Below, piece by piece: positions 1 to 9,102 of a DNA stretch of 64,000 bases; the stretch's first letter is position 1, and each line of letters opens with the position of its first letter. Source of the DNA: Variovorax sp. PBS-H4 (GTDB lineage Bacteria; Pseudomonadota; Gammaproteobacteria; Burkholderiales; Burkholderiaceae_C). The notes under the pieces were generated by a model. The model was not told the origin of the DNA, made no database searches, and saw nothing but the letters and a program-made list of their open reading frames with translations. The DNA lies in NCBI RefSeq assembly GCF_901827205.1, contig NZ_LR594675.1:5140001-5204000 (forward strand), read 5' to 3'. A program made the position numbers and the translations under genes.

Positions 1-451
1 ATTTAACGTCTCTCGCGAGACAAACTCATAAAAACGGAATTGAAGTGAACTTCACTTCTATTCTCATGAGCATTTAAAGCCTAAAAGGCTTCGTTCCGAA
101 GAACTTGGCCATTCGCCTCAAACGCCCACGCTTATCGGCTGTATATTTTTAACGATCCCACAAGACAGGCAACACGCTGCGCCTTTCTTGCCAACCCCGC
201 TGCGATCAGCGAAGCCTTCGATTATTACACGGTTTTTGAAGAACCACCAAACTTTTTTGAAGCCCCAGAACCCGCCAACCTCTCGATCAACACAGCCCCA
301 GACCCTCCTCCGCATCCAACCCAGCCACCAAAGCCCCTCAGAACTTCAGCCGCTACGCATTCAGCCGAGCCTTCGATTATGACACGGTTTTGACAATCCG
401 CAAGCGGCTCGACTTGTTCGCGCTAGCCGCAGCTTAGGCTTCAACACAGTT
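1..451. other. Gene-free left edge, palindrome-rich
   Basis: No convincing coding sequence lies here; the short ORFs lack family features and good ribosome binding sites. The stretch is visibly richer in A and T than the rest of the window. It holds a perfect palindrome TCTCGCGAGA at 11-20, a 7-bp inverted repeat GAAGTGA-ACT-TCACTTC at 42-58, a hairpin AAGCC/GGCTT at 77-91, an overlapping CTTCG/CGAAG hairpin at 89-101, and a direct repeat described separately. It lies downstream of the minus-strand queF; I see no clear intrinsic terminator for that gene. Confidence 0.6.
213..391. repeat. Imperfect direct repeat, two copies
   Basis: Two 24-nt copies at 213-236 and 368-391 differ at one position (core CCTTCGATTAT then T or G, then ACACGGTTTT). 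Similarity extends leftward with small gaps, from about 199 and 351 (CGCTGCGATCAGC versus CGCTACGCATTCAGC). Spacing is 155 nt. I do not recognise a named repeat family. It could be the remains of a tandem duplication or of an extragenic repeat. Confidence 0.6.
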
Positions 452-1309
452 CTACTGGCGCGCCATCCGGATATTTGGTGGCAAGGCCTGGGGCCAGCTG
501 GTACGGAACGGGTTAATGTCCAGGCCGCCGCGGCGGGTATAGCGCGCATAGACGGCAAGCTTCGTGGGTTGGCAACGGCGCCAGATGTCCAAGAACATGC
601 GCTCGGCGCAAGGCTCATGAAATTCGTTGTGATTGCGAAAGCTCACGATGTAGGCCAACAGGCCAGCTTGGTCGATGGGCGGGCCGCTGTATCGGATTTG
701 GACGCTACCCCAATCGGGCTGCCCGGTCACCAGACAGTTGCTCTTGAGCAGACGACTGCAGAGGGTTTCCGTAACCGGGCTCTGCGTCGCATCACTCGAA
801 AGCAACTCCGGAGCCGGCTGGTAATGCGTGCATTCGATGTCAAGACGATCTAGATCGAGACCATCAAGCTCGTCTACCTTTTCGAGACCGAACACATCCT
901 GGCCCAACAGCCTCACTCCAATGCCACTCGCCTGGCCGCTGCCTCTCCACAAAGCTTCTCCCAGATCGGCGCGCAGTCGCTCGCGCACTGCCTCGGAATC
1001 CGCAAGTACAGTGCTGTTAAAGCTGTTGAGATAGAGCTTGAAGGACTTGCTCTCGATGATGTTGGGCGTCTCGCAAGGCACTATGAAATGTGCGATCGCC
1101 AGTTGCGGTTTGCCGCGCGGGTTGAGCCAGCTGAGCTCAAAAGCCGTCCAGAGGTCCGCGCCAAAGAAAGGCAGCGGTGCGTTTGCAATGCCCATGGCTT
1201 CGCGTTGCGTGGCGCGCGGGATCGGAAACAGAAGGTCGGGATCGTATCGATCGACATAGGCCGAGGTTCGCCCCAACTGTGATTGTTCAGGTGTGTTGTC
1301 TAGGCTCAT
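452..1309 (-). CDS. queF: NADPH-dependent 7-cyano-7-deazaguanine reductase QueF
   Basis: The 285-aa product reduces preQ0 to preQ1 in queuosine biosynthesis in the cytoplasm. The length matches the long, two-domain QueF type (E. coli about 282 aa). The family signature ESKSFKLYLNSF is present, as is the nucleophile region SNCLVTGQPDWGS, whose Cys forms the thioimide with preQ0. The start at 1309 (MSLDNTPEQ) fits the family; the reading frame runs open farther upstream but encodes non-QueF residues there. The first 23 nt overlap the end of the upstream hydrolase gene, so translation is probably coupled. It is the last gene of the yaaA-2OG oxygenase-hydrolase-queF run. Confidence 0.95.
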   Translation of the reverse strand: MSLDNTPEQSQLGRTSAYVDRYDPDLLFPIPRATQREAMGIANAPLPFFGADLWTAFELSWLNPRGKPQLAIAHFIVPCETPNIIESKSFKLYLNSFNSTVLADSEAVRERLRADLGEALWRGSGQASGIGVRLLGQDVFGLEKVDELDGLDLDRLDIECTHYQPAPELLSSDATQSPVTETLCSRLLKSNCLVTGQPDWGSVQIRYSGPPIDQAGLLAYIVSFRNHNEFHEPCAERMFLDIWRRCQPTKLAVYARYTRRGGLDINPFRTSWPQALPPNIRMARQ

Positions 1310-2198
1310 GCACGCTTTCGGCGGTCTGCACAAAGGGAATGATGTGTTGCAACAGGATGTCGCACACCGGTGACGGCAGATCGTGGCCCATGCCGGCCAC
1401 CGAGACAAAACGCGCACCCGGAATGCGGCGCGCCGTATCCTGCCCGCATGCGAGGGGCACGAGGGGATCGGCGTCGCCATGCAGGACCAGCGTCGGGCTG
1501 CAGATCCGCTCCAGCGAGCCATGGCGGCCCCTGTCGGCACCGATCGCCAGCATCTGCCGCACGGTGCCAGCAGGCCTGTAGGCGCGCCGCAGACCACGGG
1601 TGATGCGCTCGGTCAAAGTTCGCTCATCCTCAGGAAATGCCGGGCTCGCGATCAGCCGGACAACGCCCAGACTATGCGCGACCAAGGCCGCCTCGGTCCT
1701 GCCGGCGGGGCGGCGCATCAGCGCCGCAGCAACGTCGGGCCGCGGCCCCGGCAGGTTGCGCGCTCCGCTCGAGCTCATGATGCTGATCAGGCTTGCGGTG
1801 CGCTGCGGCGCGGCGATGGCCACGCGCTGCGCGATCATCCCCCCCATTGAAGCGCCCACCACATGCGCGCGCCGAATGCCTAAGGCATCGAGGACCCCGA
1901 GCGCGTCATCGGCCATTTCCTGCAACGAATAGACGGAGCGCACCGGCAGCCCCAAGCGATGCCGGAAGCTCTGCCAGACCAGGTTGCGCGTGCCGGCGTG
2001 GTCAAAGCCTTGACTCAGACCAATATCCCTGTTGTCGTGGCGCACAACCCGGAATCCTGCCTTGATCAGAGCCTGCACAAATTCGTCAGGCCAGGCAATG
2101 AGTTGCATGCCCAACCCCATGATCAGCAGTACCACAGGACGTCCCTCACCGCCGCTGTCCTCGACCTCGATCTGAATGCCATTGGCTGTGAGTTTCAT
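1287..2198 (-). CDS. Alpha/beta hydrolase
   Basis: This is a 303-aa single-domain alpha/beta-hydrolase fold enzyme with no signal peptide. The nucleophile elbow is GASMGG (Ser117), the acid is probably Asp244 in HGDADPLV and the base His272 in GMGHD. An oxyanion-side loop reads LIMGLGMQ. The overall pattern resembles esterases or haloperoxidase-like hydrolases; the substrate is unknown. The stop lies inside the queF start region (23-nt overlap) and the start is 33 nt after the 2OG-oxygenase stop, so it is probably in one transcript with both. The ATG has no obvious Shine-Dalgarno. Confidence 0.85.
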   Translation of the reverse strand: MKLTANGIQIEVEDSGGEGRPVVLLIMGLGMQLIAWPDEFVQALIKAGFRVVRHDNRDIGLSQGFDHAGTRNLVWQSFRHRLGLPVRSVYSLQEMADDALGVLDALGIRRAHVVGASMGGMIAQRVAIAAPQRTASLISIMSSSGARNLPGPRPDVAAALMRRPAGRTEAALVAHSLGVVRLIASPAFPEDERTLTERITRGLRRAYRPAGTVRQMLAIGADRGRHGSLERICSPTLVLHGDADPLVPLACGQDTARRIPGARFVSVAGMGHDLPSPVCDILLQHIIPFVQTAESVHEPRQHT

Positions 2199-2231
2199 GA
2201 CATGGTCAGCCTTTGCAGGCAGTCGCAGTGC

Positions 2232-3074
2232 CTAGCGGAACTCGCGCTCGCGCAACCACTTGGTCGCCACCCATTTCTCGCCTGCCAGCACCGGGGCACC
2301 TCCGTGCAGAGTGTGCGTCGCAGGATCCGGCCGCTCGTAGCTGAAGAAGACGCCGGTGCCACGCTTGGGCGCGACTTCGAGGCCAACGTCCGGGAAAGTC
2401 GTGGCACCACCGAGCCCTGGCTCTTGCAGGTACATCACAAGCGTGGCCACGCGCTGGCCGCCACGGCGCAGGATGGTGGGCGTGCCAGGCTCAGCAGGGT
2501 CGAAATAGTCGTAATGAGGCCGGTATTGGGCGCCAGGCGAGTAGCGCAGGACCTGCAGCCCCTCGCCGAACTCCAGCGGCCAGCGCAACAGCAACGCGAT
2601 GCGCTGCTCCAACCGGGCGACGACAGGGTTCTCCCCGCGCTCGAAGAACATGCCGTCACTGGTGCGATCGACATTGAGTGCCTCACCCCCTGTCTGAGTC
2701 TCCACGGTGAGGGACCGCGCGAGGCGCTGCCGTGCCGTCTGGATGAGGTCTTCGCATTCGTCGTCCGAGAGCAGGTCGCCGAACACGACAACCCTCGGAT
2801 GGCGCAGCGTCTGCAGCACCTGCACGCGACGGTCACCTGCGTCGATGTACAGCGGCGAGTTCGACAAATCTGGTCCGGGCATCGAGGTACGCGTAACAGC
2901 GACGGTGGCCAGGCCCGCCGCCTGCGCCTCGGACCCAGCGAGCGCCGCATCAACCGCGTCGTCATGCCACCCCGCGTCACGCATCGAAGCGCGCAAGCTG
3001 TGGATGGAGTGCCCAGCCGCGAGCTGGGTGACAACCCATTCCCGCAATTCAGAACTGATGGCTTGGCTCGTCAC
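2232..3074 (-). CDS. 2OG-Fe(II) oxygenase, prolyl 4-hydroxylase type
   Basis: The 280-aa protein should hydroxylate a substrate using 2-oxoglutarate, O2 and Fe(II). Its C-terminal half (about 90-280) is the P4H-alpha catalytic domain: metal ligands His187 and Asp189 (RPHYDYFDP), His257 (THTLHGG) and the 2OG-binding Lys267 (EKWVATKW). The N-terminal 60 residues form a small helical region found in some bacterial members. It starts with GTG, overlapping the yaaA stop as GTGA, which supports the start and coupling. The target, protein or small molecule, is not known. Confidence 0.88.
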   Translation of the reverse strand: MTSQAISSELREWVVTQLAAGHSIHSLRASMRDAGWHDDAVDAALAGSEAQAAGLATVAVTRTSMPGPDLSNSPLYIDAGDRRVQVLQTLRHPRVVVFGDLLSDDECEDLIQTARQRLARSLTVETQTGGEALNVDRTSDGMFFERGENPVVARLEQRIALLLRWPLEFGEGLQVLRYSPGAQYRPHYDYFDPAEPGTPTILRRGGQRVATLVMYLQEPGLGGATTFPDVGLEVAPKRGTGVFFSYERPDPATHTLHGGAPVLAGEKWVATKWLREREFR

Positions 3075-3856
3075 GCCGATCTCCTTCGAAATACGAAACG
3101 CTCCGGCGCCGAGGCGTGGGCGTCGAAGACATAGCCTTCGAAATCGAACTTCTCCAGCGCCCTCGGCGTGGAGGCCTTGTGCAGCACGGCCCAGCGTGCC
3201 ATCAGGCCGCGGGCCCGCTTGGCGAAGAAGCTAATGACCTTGTATTTGCCATTCTTCCATTCCTCGAACACGCACTCCACCACACGCGCTTTCAGTACCT
3301 TCAGGTCGACCGACTTGAAGTACTCTTGCGAGGCCAGGTTGATCACCACCGGCGTGCGATCCGCCGCAAGGCGGTCGTTGAGATACTCGGCGATCCGCGC
3401 GTTCCAGAAGGCGTAGAGATCCTTGCCATACCTGTTGGCCAGCTGCGTGCCCATTTCCAGCCGATAAGGCTGGAGCCGGTCGAGCGGGCGCAGCACGCCA
3501 TAAAGCCCGCTCAGGATGCAGACATGCTCCTGGGCCCATCCGAGCTGCGCAGCACTCAGCGTCTTCGCGTCAAGCCCACCGTAGACATCGCCATCGAAGG
3601 CCAGTGCTGCTTGCTTCGCGTTGTGGGCCGTGCCCTTGGCAGTCCAGGCGGCATAGCGCGTCACGTTAAGCGCCGCAAGCTTGTCGGACAGGTGCATGAG
3701 CTCGGCAACTTGCTGCGGTGACTTCTCACGCAGGATCTTGATGAGCTCTGCAGCGGGCCCTCGGGTGCCCTCGAAGTGCGGCTGGGTGACGGGAAGCGTG
3801 CCGGGCGCGGCGGTTTCGTAATCGAGCGACTTGGCCGGGGAGAGCAAAAACAGCAT
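3071..3856 (-). CDS. yaaA: Peroxide stress protein YaaA (UPF0246/DUF328)
   Basis: The 261-aa protein begins MLFLLSPAKSLDYE, the conserved family N-terminus, and carries the later family block VINLASQEYFKSVD; E. coli YaaA is of similar length (258 aa). In E. coli the protein limits Fenton chemistry and DNA damage during peroxide stress. I chose the start at 3856 because the 24 codons upstream in the same frame do not resemble the family. It is the first gene of a four-gene minus-strand run and is divergent from valS. Confidence 0.93.
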   Translation of the reverse strand: MLFLLSPAKSLDYETAAPGTLPVTQPHFEGTRGPAAELIKILREKSPQQVAELMHLSDKLAALNVTRYAAWTAKGTAHNAKQAALAFDGDVYGGLDAKTLSAAQLGWAQEHVCILSGLYGVLRPLDRLQPYRLEMGTQLANRYGKDLYAFWNARIAEYLNDRLAADRTPVVINLASQEYFKSVDLKVLKARVVECVFEEWKNGKYKVISFFAKRARGLMARWAVLHKASTPRALEKFDFEGYVFDAHASAPERFVFRRRSA

Positions 3857-4073
3857 CCGCGAATTATCCCGCGGGCCGAGGCGAGGCGGCGCGAAGGGGG
3901 TGTGAGTCAGGCCCGTCCAACAATCCACCCCGAAGAGATCCGTGAAAAGGCTGATTCGCCAACGCAGCGTTCGCCGCCTCTCCTCCGGTCGCGCGAGACA
4001 TCGTCATCCCCGCGTCGGCGCTCCGCTCAACTGCAGGCGAGCGCGCTGAACCCCGCCGCAGGCGGCGCTCGAA

Positions 4074-4079
4074 TAAAAT
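4074..4079 (+). promoter_or_regulatory. Candidate -10 element for valS
   Basis: TAAAAT, a common Comamonadaceae-style -10, lies 70 nt before the valS ATG. No strong -35 is visible at 17 nt spacing. If used, transcription would start near 4086, placing the hairpin at 4106-4125 in the leader. Confidence 0.35.
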
Positions 4080-4105
4080 CCGGGGCTTTCCCCAACCCAC
4101 CCGAA

Positions 4106-4129
4106 CGGCATCCTGCGGGATGCCGTTTT
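4106..4129 (+). terminator. Terminator-like hairpin in the valS leader
   Basis: An 8-bp perfect stem CGGCATCC/GGATGCCG with loop TGCG (4106-4125) is followed directly by TTTTCGTCTTT. It sits only 18 nt before the valS start, between divergent genes, so there is no upstream plus-strand gene for it to end. It occupies the place where a ribosome binding site would be expected. Confidence 0.55.
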
Positions 4130-4143
4130 CGTCTTTGCACCCT

Positions 4144-7014
4144 ATGAGCGACACCTTGTCCCAGCCCGGCCTCGAGAGCCTGTCCAAATCCTTCGAACCC
4201 GCTGCCCTCGAGGCGCACTGGGGTCCCGAATGGGAACGGCGCGGCTACGCGAGAGCAGGCGCTCGCGGTACCGGACAGCCCCAAAAAGGCGCGGCGTCCT
4301 TCGCGATCCAGCTGCCGCCGCCGAACGTGACCGGCACGCTGCATATGGGACACGCGTTCAACCAGACGATCATGGACAGCCTGGCGCGCTACCACCGCAT
4401 GAAGGGCGACAACACACTGTGGGTGCCGGGCACCGACCACGCGGGTATCGCGACCCAGATCGTGGTCGAGCGTCAGCTCCAGGAGCAGAAGATCAGCCGC
4501 CACGACCTAGGCCGCAAGAACTTCGTGGCACGGGTGTGGGAATGGAAGCAGAAGTCGGGCAACACCATCACCAACCAGATGCGCCGCATGGGCGACACGG
4601 TGGACTGGAGCCGCGAGTACTTCACGATGGACGAGAAGCTCTCGAACGTCGTCACGGACACCTTTGTGCGGCTTTACGAGGAAGGCCTGATCTACCGCGG
4701 CAAGCGGCTGGTCAACTGGGACCCGGTGCTCAAGACCGCGGTGAGCGATCTCGAGGTCGAGAGCGAGGAGGAGGAAGGCTTCCTCTGGCACATCGCCTAT
4801 CCGCTCGAGGACGGCTCCGGGTCGCTCACCGTCGCGACCACGCGCCCGGAAACCATGCTGGGCGACGTTGCCGTGATGGTCCACCCGGAAGACGAGCGAT
4901 ACAAGGCGCTGATCGGGCACAAGGTGAAGCTGCCGTTGGTCGACCGCCTGATCCCGGTAATTGCCGACAACTATGTCGACAAGGAATTCGGCACCGGCGT
5001 GGTCAAGGTCACGCCCGCACACGACCACAACGACTATGCGGTGGGTCAGCGCCACGGCCTGCCGATCATTGGCGTGCTCACACTGGACGCCACCATCAAC
5101 GACAACGCGCCCGAAAAATACCGAGGACTCGATCGTTTCGACGCCCGCAAGTCGGTGGTGCTCGATCTGGAGGCCCTGGGCCTGCTCGTCGAGACCAAAA
5201 AGCACAAGCTCATGGTGCCGCGCTGCGCGCGCACCGGCGCCGTGGTCGAGCCGATGCTGACCGACCAGTGGTTCGTCGCCATGACGAAGCCCGACGCCAG
5301 CGGCCAGTCGATCGCGCAGAAGGCCATCGACGCGGTGCGCTCGGGAGAAGTGAGTTTCGTGCCCGAGAACTGGGTCAACACCTACAACCATTGGATGGCG
5401 AACATCCAGGACTGGACCATTTCGCGTCAGCTCTGGTGGGGCCACCAAATCCCGGCCTGGTACGACACCGAAGGCAAGCTGTACGTCGCACGCAGCGAAG
5501 CCGAGGCCCAGGCGCAGGCGCCCGGCAAGACGCTGGTGCGCGACGAGGACGTGCTCGACACCTGGTACTCCTCGGCGCTGGTGCCCTTCTCTTCGCTAGG
5601 CTGGCCCGAGAAAACACAGGACTACGACCTGTACCTGCCCTCCAGCGTTCTGGTCACGGGCTACGACATCATCTTCTTCTGGGTCGCCCGGATGATCATG
5701 ATGACGAAGCACTTCACCGGCCGGGTGCCGTTCAGGCATGTTTACATCCACGGGCTGGTGCGCGACTCGCACGGCCACAAGATGAGCAAGTCCGAAGGCA
5801 ACGTGCTCGACCCGGTCGACCTCATCGACGGCATTGCCCTTCCCGAGTTGCTCGAGAAGCGTACCCAGGGGCTGCGCCGCCCCGAGACCGCGCCCGCCGT
5901 GCGCAAGAACACGCAGAAGGAATTCCCCGACGGCATCCCCGCCTTCGGCGCCGACGCGCTGCGCTTCACCTTTGCCTCGCTCGCCTCATTGGGCCGGAAC
6001 ATCAATTTCGATCCCAAGCGCTGCGAGGGTTACCGGAACTTCTGCAACAAGCTTTGGAACGCCACGCGCTTCGTTCTGATGAATTGCGAGGGTCAGGACT
6101 GCGGCCTGCGCGAGCACACCAAGGAAGAATGCGCTCCGGGAGGACCGGCCCATGGCTACCTCAAATTCAGCCAGGCCGACCGTTGGATCGCCTCGCAGCT
6201 GCAACGCGTCGAGGCTGAGGTCGCGAAAGGCTTCGAGGAATACCGCCTCGACAACGTCGCGAACTCGATCTACCAGTTCGCATGGGACGAGTTCTGCGAC
6301 TGGTATCTCGAGATCGCCAAGGTCCAGATCCAGCAGGGCGAGCCCGCCCAGCAGCGCGCCACCCGTCGCACACTGATCCGCACGCTCGAGGCACTGCTGC
6401 GCCTGGCGCATCCGCTGATCCCCTTCATCACCGAGGAGCTCTGGCAAAAGGTGGCACCGGTGGCCGGCCGCCAAGGGGAGTCGGTGATGGTCGCGCCCTA
6501 CCCGCAGAGCCAGCCCGAGAAGATCGACGAGGCCGCCGAGGCTCATGTGGCGCGGCTCAAATCGCTGGTTGACGCCTGCCGCACGCTGCGTGGCGAGATG
6601 AACGTCTCGCCCGCCATGCGGCTGCCGCTCTATGCCGTGGCCGACACCGCGGATGGCAACGCTTTCGTGCGCCAGGCGGCACCAGTGCTGCAGGCGCTGG
6701 CCAAGCTCAAGGAAGTCAAGGTCTTCGACGACGAAGCGAGCTGGGCCGCGGCGGCCGAGGCGGCCCCCGTCGCCGTGGTGGGCGATGTGCGGCTGTGCCT
6801 GCACATGGAGATCGACAAAGCAGCGGAAAGATCCCGCATCGGCAAAGAGATCGCACGAATCGAGGGCGAGATCTCCAAGGTCAACGCCAAGCTGGGCAAC
6901 GAAGCCTTCGTCGCCAAGGCGCCGGCCGCGGTGATAGAGCAGGAGCGGAAACGACTGGCAGACTTCAGCGCTACCCTGGAGCGGCTGCGCGACCAGCTTG
7001 TGCGCCTCGGCTGA
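4144..7014 (+). CDS. valS: Valyl-tRNA synthetase
   Basis: The class Ia synthetase (956 aa) charges tRNA-Val. The HIGH motif is HMGH at 67-70 in PPPNVTGTLHMGHAF and the KMSKS motif is KMSKS at 546-550. An editing (CP1) domain lies between them, an anticodon-binding domain follows, and the C-terminal coiled-coil arm (about 890-956, IGKEIARIEGEISKVNAKLG) is characteristic of ValRS. I start at 4144 (MSDTLSQ); a more upstream ATG at 4120 falls inside the leader hairpin. No clear Shine-Dalgarno precedes the ATG. Confidence 0.98.
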   Translation: MSDTLSQPGLESLSKSFEPAALEAHWGPEWERRGYARAGARGTGQPQKGAASFAIQLPPPNVTGTLHMGHAFNQTIMDSLARYHRMKGDNTLWVPGTDHAGIATQIVVERQLQEQKISRHDLGRKNFVARVWEWKQKSGNTITNQMRRMGDTVDWSREYFTMDEKLSNVVTDTFVRLYEEGLIYRGKRLVNWDPVLKTAVSDLEVESEEEEGFLWHIAYPLEDGSGSLTVATTRPETMLGDVAVMVHPEDERYKALIGHKVKLPLVDRLIPVIADNYVDKEFGTGVVKVTPAHDHNDYAVGQRHGLPIIGVLTLDATINDNAPEKYRGLDRFDARKSVVLDLEALGLLVETKKHKLMVPRCARTGAVVEPMLTDQWFVAMTKPDASGQSIAQKAIDAVRSGEVSFVPENWVNTYNHWMANIQDWTISRQLWWGHQIPAWYDTEGKLYVARSEAEAQAQAPGKTLVRDEDVLDTWYSSALVPFSSLGWPEKTQDYDLYLPSSVLVTGYDIIFFWVARMIMMTKHFTGRVPFRHVYIHGLVRDSHGHKMSKSEGNVLDPVDLIDGIALPELLEKRTQGLRRPETAPAVRKNTQKEFPDGIPAFGADALRFTFASLASLGRNINFDPKRCEGYRNFCNKLWNATRFVLMNCEGQDCGLREHTKEECAPGGPAHGYLKFSQADRWIASQLQRVEAEVAKGFEEYRLDNVANSIYQFAWDEFCDWYLEIAKVQIQQGEPAQQRATRRTLIRTLEALLRLAHPLIPFITEELWQKVAPVAGRQGESVMVAPYPQSQPEKIDEAAEAHVARLKSLVDACRTLRGEMNVSPAMRLPLYAVADTADGNAFVRQAAPVLQALAKLKEVKVFDDEASWAAAAEAAPVAVVGDVRLCLHMEIDKAAERSRIGKEIARIEGEISKVNAKLGNEAFVAKAPAAVIEQERKRLADFSATLERLRDQLVRLG

Positions 7015-7100
7015 CACATCGAGCACACGGAGAGCTTTAGTATTCGAGGCTGGCGCTCGGCGCCGCCCAAACTTCGATTCACCGACCCAACGCTAAGCCC

Positions 7101-7991
7101 ATGTCCACTCCCACCAAGCGCATTCGCAAGGCCGTGTTCCCAGTCGCCGGCTTCGGCACGCGATTCCTGCCGGCCACCAAGGCACAACCCAAGGAAATGC
7201 TGCCGGTGGTGGACAAGCCGCTGATCCAGTATGCCGTCGAGGAGGCCTACGCTGCCGGCATCCGCGACATGATCTTCGTGACCGGCCGCAACAAGCGTGC
7301 GATCGAAGACCACTACGACACCGCCTACGAGCTGGAAAGCCAGCTCGAGGCCAGCAACAAGCTGGAGCTCCTCAAGATCGCGCAATCGGTGATGCCGGAC
7401 GACATGACCTGCTCGTACGTGCGCCAGCCGCGCATGCTGGGCCTGGGCCACGCAGTGCTGTGCGCCGAACACCTGGTCGGAAATGAACCATTCGCTGTGC
7501 TGCTGGCGGACGACTTGATGGTCGGTCCCGAGGGAGGCGAACCTGTGCTGGCGCAGATGACGCAGGTCTTTGCCAGGCTCGGCGGCTCGGTGCTGGCAGT
7601 GCAGGAGGTGCCCCTGGATCAGGTCAAGCGCTACGGCATTGTGGCCGGCGACACGGTCGAGGAAGGCCTGGTCAAGGTCAATCGCATGGTCGAAAAGCCC
7701 AAGCCCGAAGAGGCTCCCTCGCGACTCGGCGTGGCGGGCCGCTATATCCTCACGCCAGGCGTGTTCGACGAAATTCGCAGCCAGCCCAAGGGCGCGGGCG
7801 GCGAGATCCAGCTGACAGATGGCATCGCATCGCTGATGAAGAAGGAGGCGGTCTACGCCTATTCATACCAGGGTGTGCGCTACGACTGCGGCAGCAAGGA
7901 GGGCTTCCTGCAAGCCAGCGTCGAACTCGCGCTCGCGCATCCGGAGGTCGGGGCCCAGTTCCGCGCCTACCTCAAGACCCTGGAGCTCTAG
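7101..7991 (+). CDS. galU: UTP-glucose-1-phosphate uridylyltransferase
   Basis: The 296-aa enzyme makes UDP-glucose from UTP and glucose 1-phosphate, feeding cell-envelope polysaccharide synthesis. The nucleotide-binding N-terminus AVFPVAGFGTRFLPATKA, the block PKEMLPVVDKPLIQYAVEEA and the later VEKPKPEEAPS are typical GalU sequence, and the length is normal. It lies 86 nt after valS and probably has its own promoter in the AT-rich segment near 7035-7050. Its last 20 nt overlap the end of the convergent SGNH-hydrolase gene, and no terminator is visible. Confidence 0.97.
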   Translation: MSTPTKRIRKAVFPVAGFGTRFLPATKAQPKEMLPVVDKPLIQYAVEEAYAAGIRDMIFVTGRNKRAIEDHYDTAYELESQLEASNKLELLKIAQSVMPDDMTCSYVRQPRMLGLGHAVLCAEHLVGNEPFAVLLADDLMVGPEGGEPVLAQMTQVFARLGGSVLAVQEVPLDQVKRYGIVAGDTVEEGLVKVNRMVEKPKPEEAPSRLGVAGRYILTPGVFDEIRSQPKGAGGEIQLTDGIASLMKKEAVYAYSYQGVRYDCGSKEGFLQASVELALAHPEVGAQFRAYLKTLEL

Positions 7992-9090
7992 CGGGCGCTG
8001 CCGCGGTCAGGGGCTCGAGGAAGCGGCGCAGTTCCTCGTCCTCGATGGGCGCGATCGGCAGATCGAAGGCGTCACGCAGGCGCTTCACCAGCGCCTGTGC
8101 CCACAGCGCGTTCCATACCAGACCCGAATGCAGGTCCGCGAGAACAGAGTTGTGCGGATCATCCCCGACGCTGTTCGTCACACGCAGCGCGGAGCCGATC
8201 TGCACTGTCTTGTAAGCCGGCTTGCCCTCGGCATTGCGCGAGCCCCAGTGCGTTTCGAACCAGGCCACGTCATCGAAATACGCCAGACGCTCATCGCCCT
8301 GGGCCAGCTGACGGATGGCGGCATTGAAGGCCTCGAGCGCGGACCGGATGTTGCGAGACTCCTTTGCCGATTGCCAGCGATCGGAGTTCGCAGGATCGTC
8401 CGCCTCGTTACCGATGCCCACCAGCAGGATGCGGGTGGCAGGGTGTGAAGCTTGGATCCGCCTGACTGCCGCACGGATCTCGCCGGCACAGAAGGCCGTG
8501 ACCTTGCGCAGCTCCGGCGCATCAGGATCACTGGCCTGGAGGTCCAGCAGGCCCGCCCAGCTGTTGAGGCCAATGCGAATCACCACCACGCCACGCCTCC
8601 ACCGCTCCGGCTCTTGGTCCATCAGAGCGACCAGGCGCGGCACCTGCCGGAAGCGACCTTGCATCAGATTTTTGCAGGCAGCGCCGGAGTTGGCGAAGTT
8701 GTAGAGATAGTCTTCCTTCCGTGGCGCCCGGCCGCCCGGCAGGCCCATCCATTCGCGCGCCAGCGCAACCACGCCCGGTCGGCCCCAACGCATCCAGGGG
8801 CCCGGATCGATTTGATGGCCGCGCAGGCGTGCCAGGACTTCGGTCCATTGGAATGTGCGTGCACGGAAGGCGCCGCCACGCTCGGTGCTGTCAGGCGGAA
8901 ACCAGGCCTTGTCCTGATAGGAATGGCTGTTTGAATCGCCCAGGACGGCGAACGGAATCGCGTCGGACGCCGGGGCGGAACGCACAGGTGTGTCGTGCGG
9001 CATGCCATCGCTCCACAAGGCCATCACGAGCGCTCCGGCCGCCATGGCCAGCGCCAAGCCACCGGCGGCGATGCGCGCGCTGCGCTTCAC
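7972..9090 (-). CDS. SGNH/GDSL-type hydrolase, exported
   Basis: This 372-aa protein starts with GTG, preceded by GAGGGC, and has an N-terminal hydrophobic signal or anchor (about 8-28). Block I is FAVLGDSNSHSYQD with the nucleophile Ser in GDSN. A block III-like GLN occurs in VVVIRIGLNSW, and the C-terminal block V has DLHSG with the catalytic Asp-His pair. It probably acts on ester bonds in the periplasm, for example on acylated polysaccharide; the substrate is unknown. It follows the TusA-like gene by 12 nt on the same strand. Its 3' end overlaps galU by 20 nt. Confidence 0.72.
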   Translation of the reverse strand: MKRSARIAAGGLALAMAAGALVMALWSDGMPHDTPVRSAPASDAIPFAVLGDSNSHSYQDKAWFPPDSTERGGAFRARTFQWTEVLARLRGHQIDPGPWMRWGRPGVVALAREWMGLPGGRAPRKEDYLYNFANSGAACKNLMQGRFRQVPRLVALMDQEPERWRRGVVVIRIGLNSWAGLLDLQASDPDAPELRKVTAFCAGEIRAAVRRIQASHPATRILLVGIGNEADDPANSDRWQSAKESRNIRSALEAFNAAIRQLAQGDERLAYFDDVAWFETHWGSRNAEGKPAYKTVQIGSALRVTNSVGDDPHNSVLADLHSGLVWNALWAQALVKRLRDAFDLPIAPIEDEELRRFLEPLTAAAPARAPGS

Positions 9091-9102
9091 GGCGAAAAGC
9101 CC

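Noticed and set aside
4086..4143. T-box riboswitch before valS
   Set aside because: The leader is too short, has no specifier loop or antiterminator T-box sequence, and T-boxes are not expected in betaproteobacteria.
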